DNA of 64,000 bases from Acidobacteriota bacterium (GCA_003223935.1 QHXQ01000052.1:18244-82243); one strand, 5' to 3'; positions 24,771 through 33,010 are shown, counted from the stretch's first letter. Notes: generated from the sequence alone by a model not told the origin. Program-made: numbers and translations.

Positions 24771-24798
24771 TTGCATTTTAGGCTAAAGTCCATATACT
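24771..24798 (+). promoter_or_regulatory. Predicted sigma-70 type promoter for the 119-aa gene
   Basis: TTGCAT (24771-24776) and TATACT (24793-24798) are separated by 16 bp; the expected start is about 24805, followed by a strong aaggagg at about 24844. Confidence 0.5.
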
Positions 24799-24859
24799 CC
24801 CCGCGTCCGCCTCGCACGCCTTTTAGCTCACGTTCCACTAACCGAAGGAGGTGCATAAC

Positions 24860-25219
24860 ATGGGACGTTTACGACGTAGTTCCTCCGCGATTGACCAAGT
24901 CGCAGCCCGCATCAACGGTCTCAAGTCAAAAGACCCAAATTTTGACCTCGGCAACGGTCTAACCGCCGCCGTCTGCGAGCAAGCGCTCACGACCACGCGC
25001 GGCAAACTCAACACCTACAACCAGACGCTCGCCACCGCCGACGATCAACTCAACGAGTTAACCGCCAGCGAACGCGAACTCAAAGACCTATCCAAACGTA
25101 TCCTCGCCGCCGTCAAAGCCAAACACGGCTCCGACAGCAGCGAGTACGAACTAGCGGGCGGCATCCGCGACAGCGAACGCCAACACCGCACCAGCAAACC
25201 ACCAAAACCCAAACCCTAA
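24860..25219 (+). CDS. Helical protein of unknown function, 119 aa
   Basis: The ATG at 24860 has gaaggagg 7 nt upstream; the GTG at 24851 lies inside that site and is not chosen. The protein is charged and helical: an N-terminal AIDQVAARINGLKSKDPNFDLG, then a coiled coil-like stretch (TTTRGKLNTYNQTLATADDQLNELTASERELKD), quoted in part as LNTYNQTLATADDQLNEL, and a C-terminal HGSDSSEYELAGGIRDSER before a PPKPKP tail. I do not recognise a family. The strong promoter and ribosome site suggest high expression. Confidence 0.75.
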   Translation: MGRLRRSSSAIDQVAARINGLKSKDPNFDLGNGLTAAVCEQALTTTRGKLNTYNQTLATADDQLNELTASERELKDLSKRILAAVKAKHGSDSSEYELAGGIRDSERQHRTSKPPKPKP

Positions 25220-25384
25220 CCACTAACCCGCCACACGCACAGGGCGCAACGATTGTTAGATTCTCGGTGCGCCTTGCGCGTGGCGGCTCAGTGTCGGCGT
25301 TTGGTCGCTGCCTGTTTTGTTTGTCCTGATGTTTTAGTTAAACTTAGATCAGCGGTATGCAGCACTTCGGCAGAGCGATTGAAT

Positions 25385-25744
25385 ATGACAAATGAAGAGT
25401 TGGAAAGAGCCATGCAGTTTATTATCACGCAGCAGGCTCAGTTTGCGGCCAATCAGCAGCAGCTTGACGAAAGAGTCACGCGGCTCGAAACGCATGCGGC
25501 GACCATAGCGCAAGCTCTGGCCGTCGCAACGCAACAAATAGCGGACAACGCGCGGCAGATAGCGGACAACACGCGGCAAATAGCGGACAACGCGCGGCAG
25601 CAGGCGCACATAAATGAGGTCATTGCCGCCATGTCCGATACGCACCGGCAAACCGAAGCGAGACTCGACGCCTTCATCGGCGTCTTAGAGCGTTATATCA
25701 GCGAAGGCAGAAACGGCAGGTCTAACGGCCCAGACTCCGCTTAA
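25385..25744 (+). CDS. Coiled-coil protein with 21-bp repeats, paralogue of 16847-17209
   Basis: Start ATG 25385 gives MTNEELERAMQFIITQQAQF, comparable to the 16847 gene's IDFIIEQQAQL. The middle has three 21-bp units at 25535-25597 encoding QIADNAR, QIADNTR, QIADNAR. The end ERYISEGRNGRSN matches ERRISEGRNGRG of the other gene. So start and end are conserved while the heptad block differs in sequence and number. Function unknown; a homo-oligomeric coiled coil is predicted. Confidence 0.8.
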   Translation: MTNEELERAMQFIITQQAQFAANQQQLDERVTRLETHAATIAQALAVATQQIADNARQIADNTRQIADNARQQAHINEVIAAMSDTHRQTEARLDAFIGVLERYISEGRNGRSNGPDSA

Positions 25745-25816
25745 CCGATCATTCGCTGCACCCGCCCGATAAGTTGGCGCGCATCATCTTTCCTTACGGC
25801 TCTTCTCGCTCGCCGC

Positions 25817-26866
25817 TCAAACAATCAAATTCAGATCGCCGAACTCGTGCCAGAGGTAGCCGCGCTGAACTGCGTCTTCGTAAGCCGTGCGGATGGTGTC
25901 GGCGGGGAGGAAGGCGGTTAGGAGGTCGAGGTGGCTGGCTTCGGGTTCGTGCAAGCCCGTGAGCAGGCCGTTGACGGTGGTGAGTTGGTGTCTAGCGGTG
26001 ATGTGCAGGCGTGTGTAGCCGCGACCGGGCCGGATGAGGCCGTCCTCGTCTGCGACCGATTCGAGCGCGCGCACGACCGTCGTGCCGACGGCGATGATGC
26101 GATGACCTGCGGCGCGCGCATCGTTGATCTTCGCGGCGGCTTGCGGGCCGATGAAGTATTCCTCTTCTGAAGCCGGGTGCTGCGCGTCCAAGTCGTCGTC
26201 CATGTAGGATGAGAGACCAGTGTGCAGGACGATGTAAGCGATCTCAACACCGCGCCGCCGGAGATCGAAGAGCAGTTGCCAAGTGAAGGCACGACCGGCC
26301 GAGGGCATCTCGGCTGAGCCGGGTTCGCGCGCATAGACGGTCTGGTAGTAATCCAAATCCCAAGGCGCAGCCACATACTCATAACGCACGGGTCGGCCCA
26401 GACGATAGAGCGTATCCAGCAACTCTGCGCCCGTCTGCGAGAAGCGCACACGCCACAGACGCGGGATGCGCTTGTCTTGTTCAAGCACCGTACCTGTGAG
26501 TCCATCGCCAAAAACGATCTGCATCCCCGCACGCAAGCCGCAGCCAAACGGGTCGCCGCGCTGGCACAACAACAACGCGAGCCAAGTGTCATCCGGCAGA
26601 TGCTCTGCGAGGCGCAACTCGATGCACGGCCCCTGAGGCGCGCCGCAACCTTCGAGCGCCGCCGGCAGCGTCCGGCTGCTATTGAAGACGAGCAGATCGC
26701 CCGCCCGCAAAAACTTGCCCAAGTGATCGAACCGTGTATGCACAACCGCGTGCGTCGCCCGATCAATCACCAACAGACGCACCTTGTCGCGCGCAATCCC
26801 CCGACGCTCCGGTGGCTCTTTCGCGGATAGTTCAGGCGGCAGATTGAAAGTGAATGGCGCGGTCAT
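25817..26866 (-). CDS. queA: S-adenosylmethionine:tRNA ribosyltransferase-isomerase QueA
   Basis: The 349-residue protein has the QueA pattern: HTRFDHLGKFLRAGDLLVFNSSRTLPA, GRAFTWQLLFDLRRRGVE (partly), LHTGLSSYMDDDL, and the C-terminal LLTGLHEPEASHLDLLTAFL. It makes epoxyqueuosine in tRNA from preQ1-modified tRNA and SAM. Its ATG at 26866 overlaps the TGA of the broken HicA frame by one base on the same strand, so expression was likely tied to that TA operon. Other queuosine genes are not in the window. Confidence 0.93.
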   Translation of the reverse strand: MTAPFTFNLPPELSAKEPPERRGIARDKVRLLVIDRATHAVVHTRFDHLGKFLRAGDLLVFNSSRTLPAALEGCGAPQGPCIELRLAEHLPDDTWLALLLCQRGDPFGCGLRAGMQIVFGDGLTGTVLEQDKRIPRLWRVRFSQTGAELLDTLYRLGRPVRYEYVAAPWDLDYYQTVYAREPGSAEMPSAGRAFTWQLLFDLRRRGVEIAYIVLHTGLSSYMDDDLDAQHPASEEEYFIGPQAAAKINDARAAGHRIIAVGTTVVRALESVADEDGLIRPGRGYTRLHITARHQLTTVNGLLTGLHEPEASHLDLLTAFLPADTIRTAYEDAVQRGYLWHEFGDLNLIV

Positions 26867-27087
26867 CTGTATTGCAGCATCTCTTCAACTGTGAGTCCGA
26901 TGTCTTTAGCGATCTGACGGAGCAACGGCGGTGCAATGTCTCCGCTGCCGTGAAAAGGAACTGTCGTGCTGCGTCCGTCCGCATGCCGATACTATTTATG
27001 CGAACCGCGTTGGCGCACCTCGACAAAACCTAGCCGCGCCAAAATTGCGGCCACCTCACGCGGCTTCAAGACGGGCAACTTCACCAT
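26863..27087 (-). pseudogene. hicA: HicA-like toxin gene with an in-frame amber codon
   Basis: Minus-strand reading from ATG 27087 gives MVKLPVLKPREVAAILARLGF...QRGSHK, then TAG at 26994-26992, then YRHADGRSTTVPFHGSGDIAPPLL to the TGA at 26865-26863. The HicA signature GSHKxYRHxDGR is intact apart from the TAG, where a Gln codon (CAG) is typical. One C-to-T change explains the interruption. If amber is not read through, only 32 residues are made and the toxin is dead. Order is hicB then hicA; the TGA overlaps the queA start. Confidence 0.85.
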
Positions 27088-27089
27088 CT

Positions 27090-27299
27090 TCAGGCGACCT
27101 TAACCGTCTGCATCCCGACAAACTCCGCCTCCAATTCCGGCTCGCCATCTTCAAGCAACATGCCGATAACCTCCTGCATGTTTGCGTGCAACTCGTCCAG
27201 CGTCTCGCCCTGACTATGCGCGCCGTTGAATCCCGGCACGTAGCCGACGTAGAGTCCCGTGTCTGGGCATTTTTCAACGATGTAGGTATAAGTCCTCAT
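27090..27299 (-). CDS. hicB: HicB-family antitoxin, 69 aa
   Basis: From ATG 27299 (gagga upstream) the protein begins MRTYTYIVEKCPDTGLYVGYVPGF, the typical HicB partial RNase H-like fold, and ends EAEFVGMQTVKVA. There is no C-terminal helix-turn-helix or ribbon-helix-helix, as in short HicB forms. It precedes the amber-interrupted hicA by 2 bp. It may be kept although its toxin looks inactive. Confidence 0.82.
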   Translation of the reverse strand: MRTYTYIVEKCPDTGLYVGYVPGFNGAHSQGETLDELHANMQEVIGMLLEDGEPELEAEFVGMQTVKVA

Positions 27300-27324
27300 G
27301 TTTAGTCCTCGTGCAAGCAATACA

Positions 27325-27918
27325 TTATTGCTTTGTTACCTTAAAACACCTTTCGCTTTCATCCCAAAATATATTTTCCTTATTCTCATCCCAAAGCTGC
27401 TGCCACTTTGCCCTAATACTCTTGCGTCCGTGCTTCGCGATGTAATTACGCCACCGTTGTTCTCCGGTGAGATTAGCATTGCTGCCAAGAAGTTCATTCC
27501 AATTGACGCCCGCAATCGTCATGTGCTGCCATGTACTATCAGTAAAGAAGTCTGAGAGGATGATATGAGCCACATCACCGACACGCACTTCTGACCAATA
27601 ATCAATTACATGTCCTTTAATTTTTGTTTCATCTTCGAGATGAGCAATGAGATAGGGAATGGCTTCTTTGCCGTGAGCGAGCAACTGTTCGACTACGGGC
27701 AATTGATTATATTCTCGATCTTGCACTCTACCCTTTGGCGCGATGTGACCTATATCGGCAAGGTTGATTGCCGATAGCGGCACGTTGGCATCAGGTGTGT
27801 TGGCGGGTTGAACGGCAGCAACAGTCTGCGCTTCTGGCTTTGTAGTGTTTCGGGGAATTGAGCCGCCACAATTCAGCAATAACGGTAGGGCAGCACAAAG
27901 CACAATGCGCTTGTTCAT
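27325..27918 (-). CDS. Putative lipoprotein of unknown function
   Basis: The start at 27918 (MNKRIVLCAALPLLLNCGG) gives a lipoprotein signal peptide with Cys in LLNCGG; the longer start at 27933 adds five residues. The mature part (about 180 residues) is soluble and includes VVEQLLAHGKEAIPYLIAHL and SDFFTDSTWQHMTIAGVNW. I do not recognise a domain; the helical part resembles HEAT-like or effector-domain segments but weakly. Base composition is more AT-rich than the neighbours, which may reflect transfer. Confidence 0.65.
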   Translation of the reverse strand: MNKRIVLCAALPLLLNCGGSIPRNTTKPEAQTVAAVQPANTPDANVPLSAINLADIGHIAPKGRVQDREYNQLPVVEQLLAHGKEAIPYLIAHLEDETKIKGHVIDYWSEVRVGDVAHIILSDFFTDSTWQHMTIAGVNWNELLGSNANLTGEQRWRNYIAKHGRKSIRAKWQQLWDENKENIFWDESERCFKVTKQ

Positions 27919-27967
27919 ACAATGCCGAATCATTGTTTCCCAAAATGAACTACTGCTTCATTGCTCA

Positions 27968-28741
27968 TCATTCATCATTGCTTGCCGCTTTCGCCGCTTC
28001 ATCTTGCCCCCAGTTTTCTTCCTGCGCCTGAAAACGTTTGCCGTTGACGGCGCGCGATTCGTCGGAGGCGAGGTAAATGAAGACTTCGGTGACGGAAGTG
28101 GGGTCGGCCCATTGGGTTGGGTCTTCGTCGGGTTCGGCGTCGCGGTGCATCTTGGTGTTCATCTCGCCGGGGTCAACGAGGTTGACGCGCACGCCCGCGT
28201 CGGCAAGTTCCGCCGCCCAAGTCTCGGACATGCCTTCGAGTCCGAACTTGGAGATGCCGTATGCGCCCCAGCCGGGATAGCCGGTCGCGCCTGCGTCGCT
28301 CGTGACGTTGATGATCGAGCCGCCCGTTTCGATCATCGCGGGCAGCGCCTTCTTGATGAGCAGGAAGGGCGCGACGAGGTTTGTGTCGAGCACGGCGCGA
28401 AAATCTTCGAGCGGGTAGTCGAGCAGGAAAGGCATCGGCGTCGGCCCAAGCGCGGAAGCATTATTGACGAGCACGTCGAGCCGGCCGCCGAACTCGCTGA
28501 GCGTCGTTGCGATCACGCGCTCGATCTGCGCTTGGCGGGTCAGGTCTGCGTTGATGGTTAGCACGCGCGTCTCCGGCGCAAGTTCGCGGACGCGCGCGCG
28601 CACCTCATCTAGTGCTTCGTTGTTGCGTGCGACGAGCGCCAGCCCGCTCGCGCCTTCGCGCGCGTAAGTCAATGCTAGTTCGCGTCCAAGCCCTTGCGAT
28701 GCGCCGGTGATCAGTATGTGTTTGCCTTGCAGACGATTCAT
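27968..28741 (-). CDS. Short-chain dehydrogenase/reductase
   Basis: The protein (257 residues) has the SDR cofactor motif TGASQGLG at 14-21, NNAS at 92-95, a catalytic Ser in NVTSDAGA, and YGISK with the catalytic Tyr and Lys near residues 163-167. Asp64 region (NADLTR) suggests NADP or NAD binding cannot be decided. The substrate is unknown. A 28-bp inverted repeat lies just upstream. Confidence 0.88.
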   Translation of the reverse strand: MNRLQGKHILITGASQGLGRELALTYAREGASGLALVARNNEALDEVRARVRELAPETRVLTINADLTRQAQIERVIATTLSEFGGRLDVLVNNASALGPTPMPFLLDYPLEDFRAVLDTNLVAPFLLIKKALPAMIETGGSIINVTSDAGATGYPGWGAYGISKFGLEGMSETWAAELADAGVRVNLVDPGEMNTKMHRDAEPDEDPTQWADPTSVTEVFIYLASDESRAVNGKRFQAQEENWGQDEAAKAASNDE

Positions 28742-28765
28742 CTGTTGCTCCTCGATGTCAGTTAA

Positions 28766-28839
28766 GTCAGAACCGCCTGCGGTAGCGGGCGGGTTTGTGG
28801 CGTAACCAAGTCCCGCCCGCTACCGCAGGCGGTTCTGAC
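28766..28839. repeat. 28-bp perfect inverted repeat with an 18-nt spacer
   Basis: Arm 1 (28766-28793) starts gtcagaaccgcctgcggt and is rich in C and G; arm 2 (28812-28839) is its exact reverse complement. The spacer is tttgtggcgtaaccaagt. Stem length, GC richness and perfect match suggest a dispersed palindromic element (REP-like) or strong terminator. It lies between the SDR and the CtpA gene, both on the minus strand. Confidence 0.8.
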
Positions 28840-28872
28840 CTGCCCTTAGCCGCATGCGATTGCCATCTCGAT

Positions 28873-30705
28873 CTAAGTGAGGAGACTATCCAAAAACCAA
28901 TCATCATCGCTCCACATCGGCCAACTTGGCGCGCTCGTGTTTAGGTTCAGACTCACGGAGCCGCCGTTGCGGATCGCCTCGGCGAGCCGCTTGGCGTCGG
29001 GGAAGGCTTCGAGCGCGCGCAGGAGTTGCGGGTCGCTGTCGAGCAGTGAGCGCGCGCCGGCCTCTGAGCCGAAAGCGGCCGTGGCGATCTCTTCGCGCAG
29101 GCGGATGCGCGCGTAGTCCGTTTCAGCTTTGACCTGCGCGGGCGTGAGACCGAGTTCCGGGTGATGCTGCACGTAAGTTTGAAATGCTTCGATGACGCGA
29201 TCCGTAACGGGGTAATCGGTCGGACGCAGTTCGTGATCGTATTGCACTTTGTCCACGCGATAGTTCTCAAGCCCGGCGATCTGGCCGGCCGTGAGTTCGC
29301 GCGTGAAGGCGAAGGCGGCGTCGAAGATGCGCACGCGCACGGGCGTGGTCACGTCGAGCGGTTTGACTTCGATGTCGGGCGTGATGCCGCCGCCGCCGTA
29401 GAAGACGCGCCCGCCTGCGGTTTTAACGGCCGGCCCCTTCGGCGCAGGCACGGGTGTCGGTTGCGGCGTGGGCACGGGCAGAGAAGGTTTCGTGTTGTGT
29501 TGCGCGGGCAGACTGGGCGCGACGGGTTGCGCGGGTTCAGGTTCGTCCTGCGTGCTGCGGCGCACGTAATAGTCGTAGAGCGAACCGCTCGAATAGTCGC
29601 GTTGGATCGAACGACCGTAAGGCGTGTAATACTTCTGCGTCGTCAAGGTCAGCCCCGCGCCCCAAGGGCGCAACTCGAAGACGCGTTGCACGAGACCTTT
29701 GCCGAAGCTCGTCTCACCGACGAGCAAGCCCCGCCCGTGATCCTGCAATGCACCGGCGACGATCTCAGAAGCCGACGCGGTGTTGCGATTGACAAGGACG
29801 ACGAGCGGAAAATCTTCCGGATCGAAATCTGTGTTCTGATAGACCTTCGTCTGGCCGTCTTCGCCGCGCCCGCGCACGGAGACGACCGTCTGTCCGCGCG
29901 GCAAAAATTGGCTCGCCACTTCGATGGCCTGATCGAGCAAGCCGCCCGGATTGTTGCGCAGGTCGAGCACGAGTTGACGCATGCCGTCTTTCTGTAAGCG
30001 GCTGAGCGCTGCTTGCAGCTCATCGCTCGTCGTGTGCGTGAAGCCGCCGACGAGCGCGACGTAACCTGTCGCAGGGCGAAACATGAAGGCTGTGCGGATC
30101 GAGGGGAGCGGCACTGTGTCGCGCGTGATGGTGAAGTAGAGCGGCGCGAGCGCGCCCGCGCGTTCAACCTTGAGCGTGACCTTCGTGCCGCGCTCGCCGC
30201 GCACGGCCTTCGATACCTGTTCGCTCGTCCAGTCAAGCGCGTCCTTGCCATCAACTTCCAAAATCTTGTCGCCATAACGCAAGCCCGCCCGCGCCGCCGG
30301 TGTGTTCTGCACGGGCGCTTGCACATAGACGCCGTCCTTGTGGCGCAGGATCGTGACGCCGATGCCGTAGAACTGCGAGTCTTGTTCTTCTTTCAAGCGC
30401 GCGAAGTCTGTGGGCGGGAAGAAGGTCGAGTGCGGGTCGAGCGTCGAGAGCATGCCCTGAATCGCAGCTTGATTCGCCTTCTCGTAGTCAATCTCGTCGG
30501 CGTAATTGTCTGTGATGAACGAGAGCGCCTCCTGATAATCGCGCTCAACATTCACGTCCGCGTTGCTCTGTCCGCCGGTTGCGCCGTGCGCGCGCAGACG
30601 CCGGCTCAACGCGCCGCCAAATATGCACGACAGCGCGATGAGCATCACGCCGAACAGCAAACCAATCTGTCGCCCTCTAAGCAAAACTCCAACCCTCACA
30701 TTCAA
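28873..30705 (-). CDS. S41-family C-terminal processing peptidase (CtpA-like) with PDZ domain
   Basis: The 610-residue protein starts with a signal-anchor hydrophobic stretch (IGLLFGVMLIALSCIFGG). A PDZ domain (about 100-195, YGIGVTILRHKDGVYVQ and AGLRYGDKILEVDG) precedes the S41 core: LVLDLRNNPGGLLDQAI, NRNTASASEIVAGALQDHGRG with the catalytic Ser, and GETSFGKGLVQ with the catalytic Lys. A Pro/Thr/Gln-rich linker spans about 400-440. It cleaves periplasmic or membrane substrates at the C-terminus; the substrate is unknown. The start ATG at 30705 is accepted. Confidence 0.9.
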   Translation of the reverse strand: MNVRVGVLLRGRQIGLLFGVMLIALSCIFGGALSRRLRAHGATGGQSNADVNVERDYQEALSFITDNYADEIDYEKANQAAIQGMLSTLDPHSTFFPPTDFARLKEEQDSQFYGIGVTILRHKDGVYVQAPVQNTPAARAGLRYGDKILEVDGKDALDWTSEQVSKAVRGERGTKVTLKVERAGALAPLYFTITRDTVPLPSIRTAFMFRPATGYVALVGGFTHTTSDELQAALSRLQKDGMRQLVLDLRNNPGGLLDQAIEVASQFLPRGQTVVSVRGRGEDGQTKVYQNTDFDPEDFPLVVLVNRNTASASEIVAGALQDHGRGLLVGETSFGKGLVQRVFELRPWGAGLTLTTQKYYTPYGRSIQRDYSSGSLYDYYVRRSTQDEPEPAQPVAPSLPAQHNTKPSLPVPTPQPTPVPAPKGPAVKTAGGRVFYGGGGITPDIEVKPLDVTTPVRVRIFDAAFAFTRELTAGQIAGLENYRVDKVQYDHELRPTDYPVTDRVIEAFQTYVQHHPELGLTPAQVKAETDYARIRLREEIATAAFGSEAGARSLLDSDPQLLRALEAFPDAKRLAEAIRNGGSVSLNLNTSAPSWPMWSDDDWFLDSLLT

Positions 30706-30765
30706 CGACTAACAGACTCTAGCTGGGGAAACGGCACGCTGAAATCTTAACACAGCTCAAAAAAC

Positions 30766-30830
30766 AGTGCCGAGTGACAAGCGACGAGTGACAAGTTAAA
30801 CTGCTTATCAGGCTGTCACTTGTCGCTGCT
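30766..30830. repeat. 7-base-repeat hairpin, gagtgacaagcgac type
   Basis: gtgccgagtgacaagcgac with gagtgacaag (30768-30796) faces ctgtcacttgtcgctgctc (about 30813-30831). It ends right before the glycosyltransferase start at 30834, so the 5' end of that message can fold. Confidence 0.7.
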
Positions 30831-30833
30831 CAT

Positions 30834-31685
30834 ATGTTTCTTTCGCTAATCATCCCGGCTTACAACGAAGAGGCGCGGCTGGGCCGGACTCTGCGCGAGG
30901 TGTTCGCTTATCTGAACGAGCAGGCTGCGGCGAGCGAGGTGATCGTCGTGGACGACGGCTCGCAGGACGGGACTGTGTGCGTGGTCGAAGAGGCGTTCGC
31001 GACGGCGGGGCGGGTCAGCACTAATCTGATCCGTAGCACGCCGAATCGCGGCAAAGGTTACGTTGTGCGCGCTGGGTTGCTGGCGGCACACGCGCCCATC
31101 GCGCTCTTTTCCGACGCAGACCTCTCGACGCCGATCACGGAAACACCAAAACTAACGGGCCCCATACGCGCCGGCCAGTACGATCTCGTCTTCGGTTCAC
31201 GCGCCCTTGATCGCAGTCTCGTCGGCGTGCATCAACCTTGGTCGCGCGAGTTGAGCGGGCGCTTCTTCAATCTGATGGTGCGCGCGGCGACGGGGCTACC
31301 GTTCCACGACACGCAATGCGGCTTCAAAGCGTTTCGCATGGACGTGTGTCGCCCACTCATCGAAGCGTGCGTCATAGATCGCTTCGGCTTCGATGTGGAA
31401 CTGCTCTACGTTGCACACGCTGCGGGCTTGCGCCTCAAAGAATGGCCCGTGCGTTGGAACGACGCGCCCGGCAGCAAGGTCAACTTCCGCGCCGGCCTCG
31501 ATGGCTTCGCGGAGCTACGCGAAGTGCGCCGCCAAGCCCGCCAAGGCATCTACGACGAAGCGATCAAGCAAACCCGCGCCATCGTCGCTGCGACAGACAT
31601 GCGCACGCCCATCGTCAGCGACTCAAACGACGCACCCACGAGCGACATCGCACCCGAACTCGCCAGCCCCGCGCGACGAATTTAA
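30834..31685 (+). CDS. Glycosyltransferase family 2 (dolichyl-phosphate sugar transferase-like)
   Basis: The 283-residue protein has the GT-A fold signatures: LIIPAYNEEARLGRTL, VVDDGSQDGTV, FSDADLSTPITE (metal-binding DxD-like), and GFDVELLYVAHAAGLRL with LKEWPVRWND. This pattern matches polyprenyl-phosphate glucosyl/mannosyltransferases. A C-terminal membrane anchor is absent; the last 40 residues are polar. The acceptor is probably undecaprenyl phosphate, by family analogy. Confidence 0.87.
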   Translation: MFLSLIIPAYNEEARLGRTLREVFAYLNEQAAASEVIVVDDGSQDGTVCVVEEAFATAGRVSTNLIRSTPNRGKGYVVRAGLLAAHAPIALFSDADLSTPITETPKLTGPIRAGQYDLVFGSRALDRSLVGVHQPWSRELSGRFFNLMVRAATGLPFHDTQCGFKAFRMDVCRPLIEACVIDRFGFDVELLYVAHAAGLRLKEWPVRWNDAPGSKVNFRAGLDGFAELREVRRQARQGIYDEAIKQTRAIVAATDMRTPIVSDSNDAPTSDIAPELASPARRI

Positions 31686-31786
31686 TAGGCCTACACGATC
31701 CACTCACATCAATCAGCGCGCGATAAGTGGCCCTGTAACTCAGTTGCAAATGAGATTATAGTTGGGCCAAGGATGGCGCTGCCTAA

Positions 31787-31978
31787 GTGAAGTTCAGTGA
31801 ATTAGTCCGGCTACTAGAAAGCCACGGCTTCAAGCTGGTAAAGGAGAAAGGTTCGATCCGTTATTATGGCAAGCCGAACCATGATCGGCTGATTCGCGTT
31901 GATTATCATGGCGCAAAAGAGGTCCCGACCGGCACGTGTAATGCTATCTTGAAAGCGGCCGGCATAAAGAAAGGTTAG
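31787..31978 (+). CDS. hicA: HicA-family toxin, intact, non-canonical active-site region
   Basis: The GTG-started 63-residue protein (MKFSELVRLLESHGFKLVKE) has the HicA fold with LIRVDYHGAKEVPTGT and CNAILKAAGI. The usual GSH motif, with the His required in canonical HicA mRNA interferases, reads KGSIRYYGKP here. It may belong to a subfamily with another catalytic residue, or be an inactive variant. It lies 5 bp before a HicB-like gene and is a chance neighbour of pdxJ or an inserted module. Confidence 0.82.
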   Translation: MKFSELVRLLESHGFKLVKEKGSIRYYGKPNHDRLIRVDYHGAKEVPTGTCNAILKAAGIKKG

Positions 31979-31983
31979 GGACA

Positions 31984-32229
31984 ATGATTGATCTGAAATA
32001 CTCGCTCATCATTGAGGCGACAGCCGACCCGACGTTCTTCGGCTTCTATTCGCCGGAGCTTGAAGGATTCACCGGCGTCGGCCATTCAATTGAAGATTGC
32101 TTGTATCAAGCGAAGTGGGGCATGGAAGAACACGTTGCGCTGTTGCAAGAGCAGGGCTTGCCCGTGCCCGATCCAAATCCCAATCCGACAGTGACAGTGC
32201 AGAACGAAACGCGATTGGCAGTCGCTTGA
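31984..32229 (+). CDS. hicB: HicB-family antitoxin, 81 aa
   Basis: MIDLKYSLIIEATADPTFFGFY then SPELEGFTGVGHSIEDCLYQAK is the HicB type beta-hairpin and helix fold; a DPNPNPTVTV tail follows. Start ATG has ggga a few bases upstream. It follows hicA by 5 bp and precedes pdxJ by 4 bp, so all three are likely one transcript. No DNA-binding domain is visible. Confidence 0.82.
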   Translation: MIDLKYSLIIEATADPTFFGFYSPELEGFTGVGHSIEDCLYQAKWGMEEHVALLQEQGLPVPDPNPNPTVTVQNETRLAVA

Positions 32230-32233
32230 GATT

Positions 32234-33010
32234 ATGACCGCACGACTCAACGTCAATATTGATCATGTCGCCACCATCAGGCAGGCGCGACGTGCGCCGG
32301 AGCCGAGCGTTGTGGCGGCGGCGCTTGTTTGCGAGCAGGCAGGCGCAGACGGCATTACGATCCATTTGCGCGGCGACCGTCGCCACATTCAAGACGCGGA
32401 TGTGTATGTACTCAGGCAGGCGTTGACGACCTACTTGAACGTCGAGCTGGCGACGACCGAAGAGATGATCAAGGTCGCGACGCAGGCGCGCCCCGATGCC
32501 GTCTCACTCGTGCCCGAAAGTCCGAACGAGATCACGACCGAGGGCGGTCTGGACGTGCGCGCCAACTTCGATGCGGTGCGCGCAGCCGTCGAACAACTGC
32601 GCGCTGCCAGCGTCTTCGTCAGCATCTTCATTGATCCGGACGGCGCGCAGATCGCGGCGGCGCGCGATGCGGGCGCGCAACAGGTCGAACTCTGCACCGC
32701 AGCTTATGCCGAAGCGACGCTCGGCGCGGCGGGCTTGCACGGCGCGGGCGCAGAGCGCGTGGCGCAGGAGTTACATCGCTTGCGCGAAGCCGCGATGCTC
32801 GCGACGCAGTCTGGCTTGCAAGTCGCCGCCGGGCACGGCTTGACCTATCGCAACGTCGGCGCGGTCGCGGCGATCCACGAAATCCACGAGTTCAACATCG
32901 GCCACAACATCATCGCGCGCGCCGTCCTCGTCGGCCTTGAACGCGCCGTCACAGAGATGCGCGCAGCCATCAGACGCGGCGCAAAGACACTCACACACGA
33001 GCGCACATAA
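32234..33010 (+). CDS. pdxJ: Pyridoxine 5'-phosphate synthase PdxJ
   Basis: The 258-residue protein begins RLNVNIDHVATIRQARR, the family start, and continues with ITIHLRGDRRHIQDADV, VSLVPESPNEITTEGGLD and AGHGLTYRNVGAVAAI, all PdxJ hallmarks. It condenses 1-deoxyxylulose 5-phosphate with aminoacetone-phosphate derivative in vitamin B6 synthesis. It starts 4 bp after hicB, so it depends on the upstream TA transcript or a promoter within it. Confidence 0.94.
   Translation: MTARLNVNIDHVATIRQARRAPEPSVVAAALVCEQAGADGITIHLRGDRRHIQDADVYVLRQALTTYLNVELATTEEMIKVATQARPDAVSLVPESPNEITTEGGLDVRANFDAVRAAVEQLRAASVFVSIFIDPDGAQIAAARDAGAQQVELCTAAYAEATLGAAGLHGAGAERVAQELHRLREAAMLATQSGLQVAAGHGLTYRNVGAVAAIHEIHEFNIGHNIIARAVLVGLERAVTEMRAAIRRGAKTLTHERT

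Noticed and set aside
31720..31775. tRNA-like segment (ggccctgtaactcagttg) before hicA
   Set aside because: Only a D-arm-like part is present; no anticodon arm, T-arm or acceptor stem can be completed, so no tRNA or att-site call is made.
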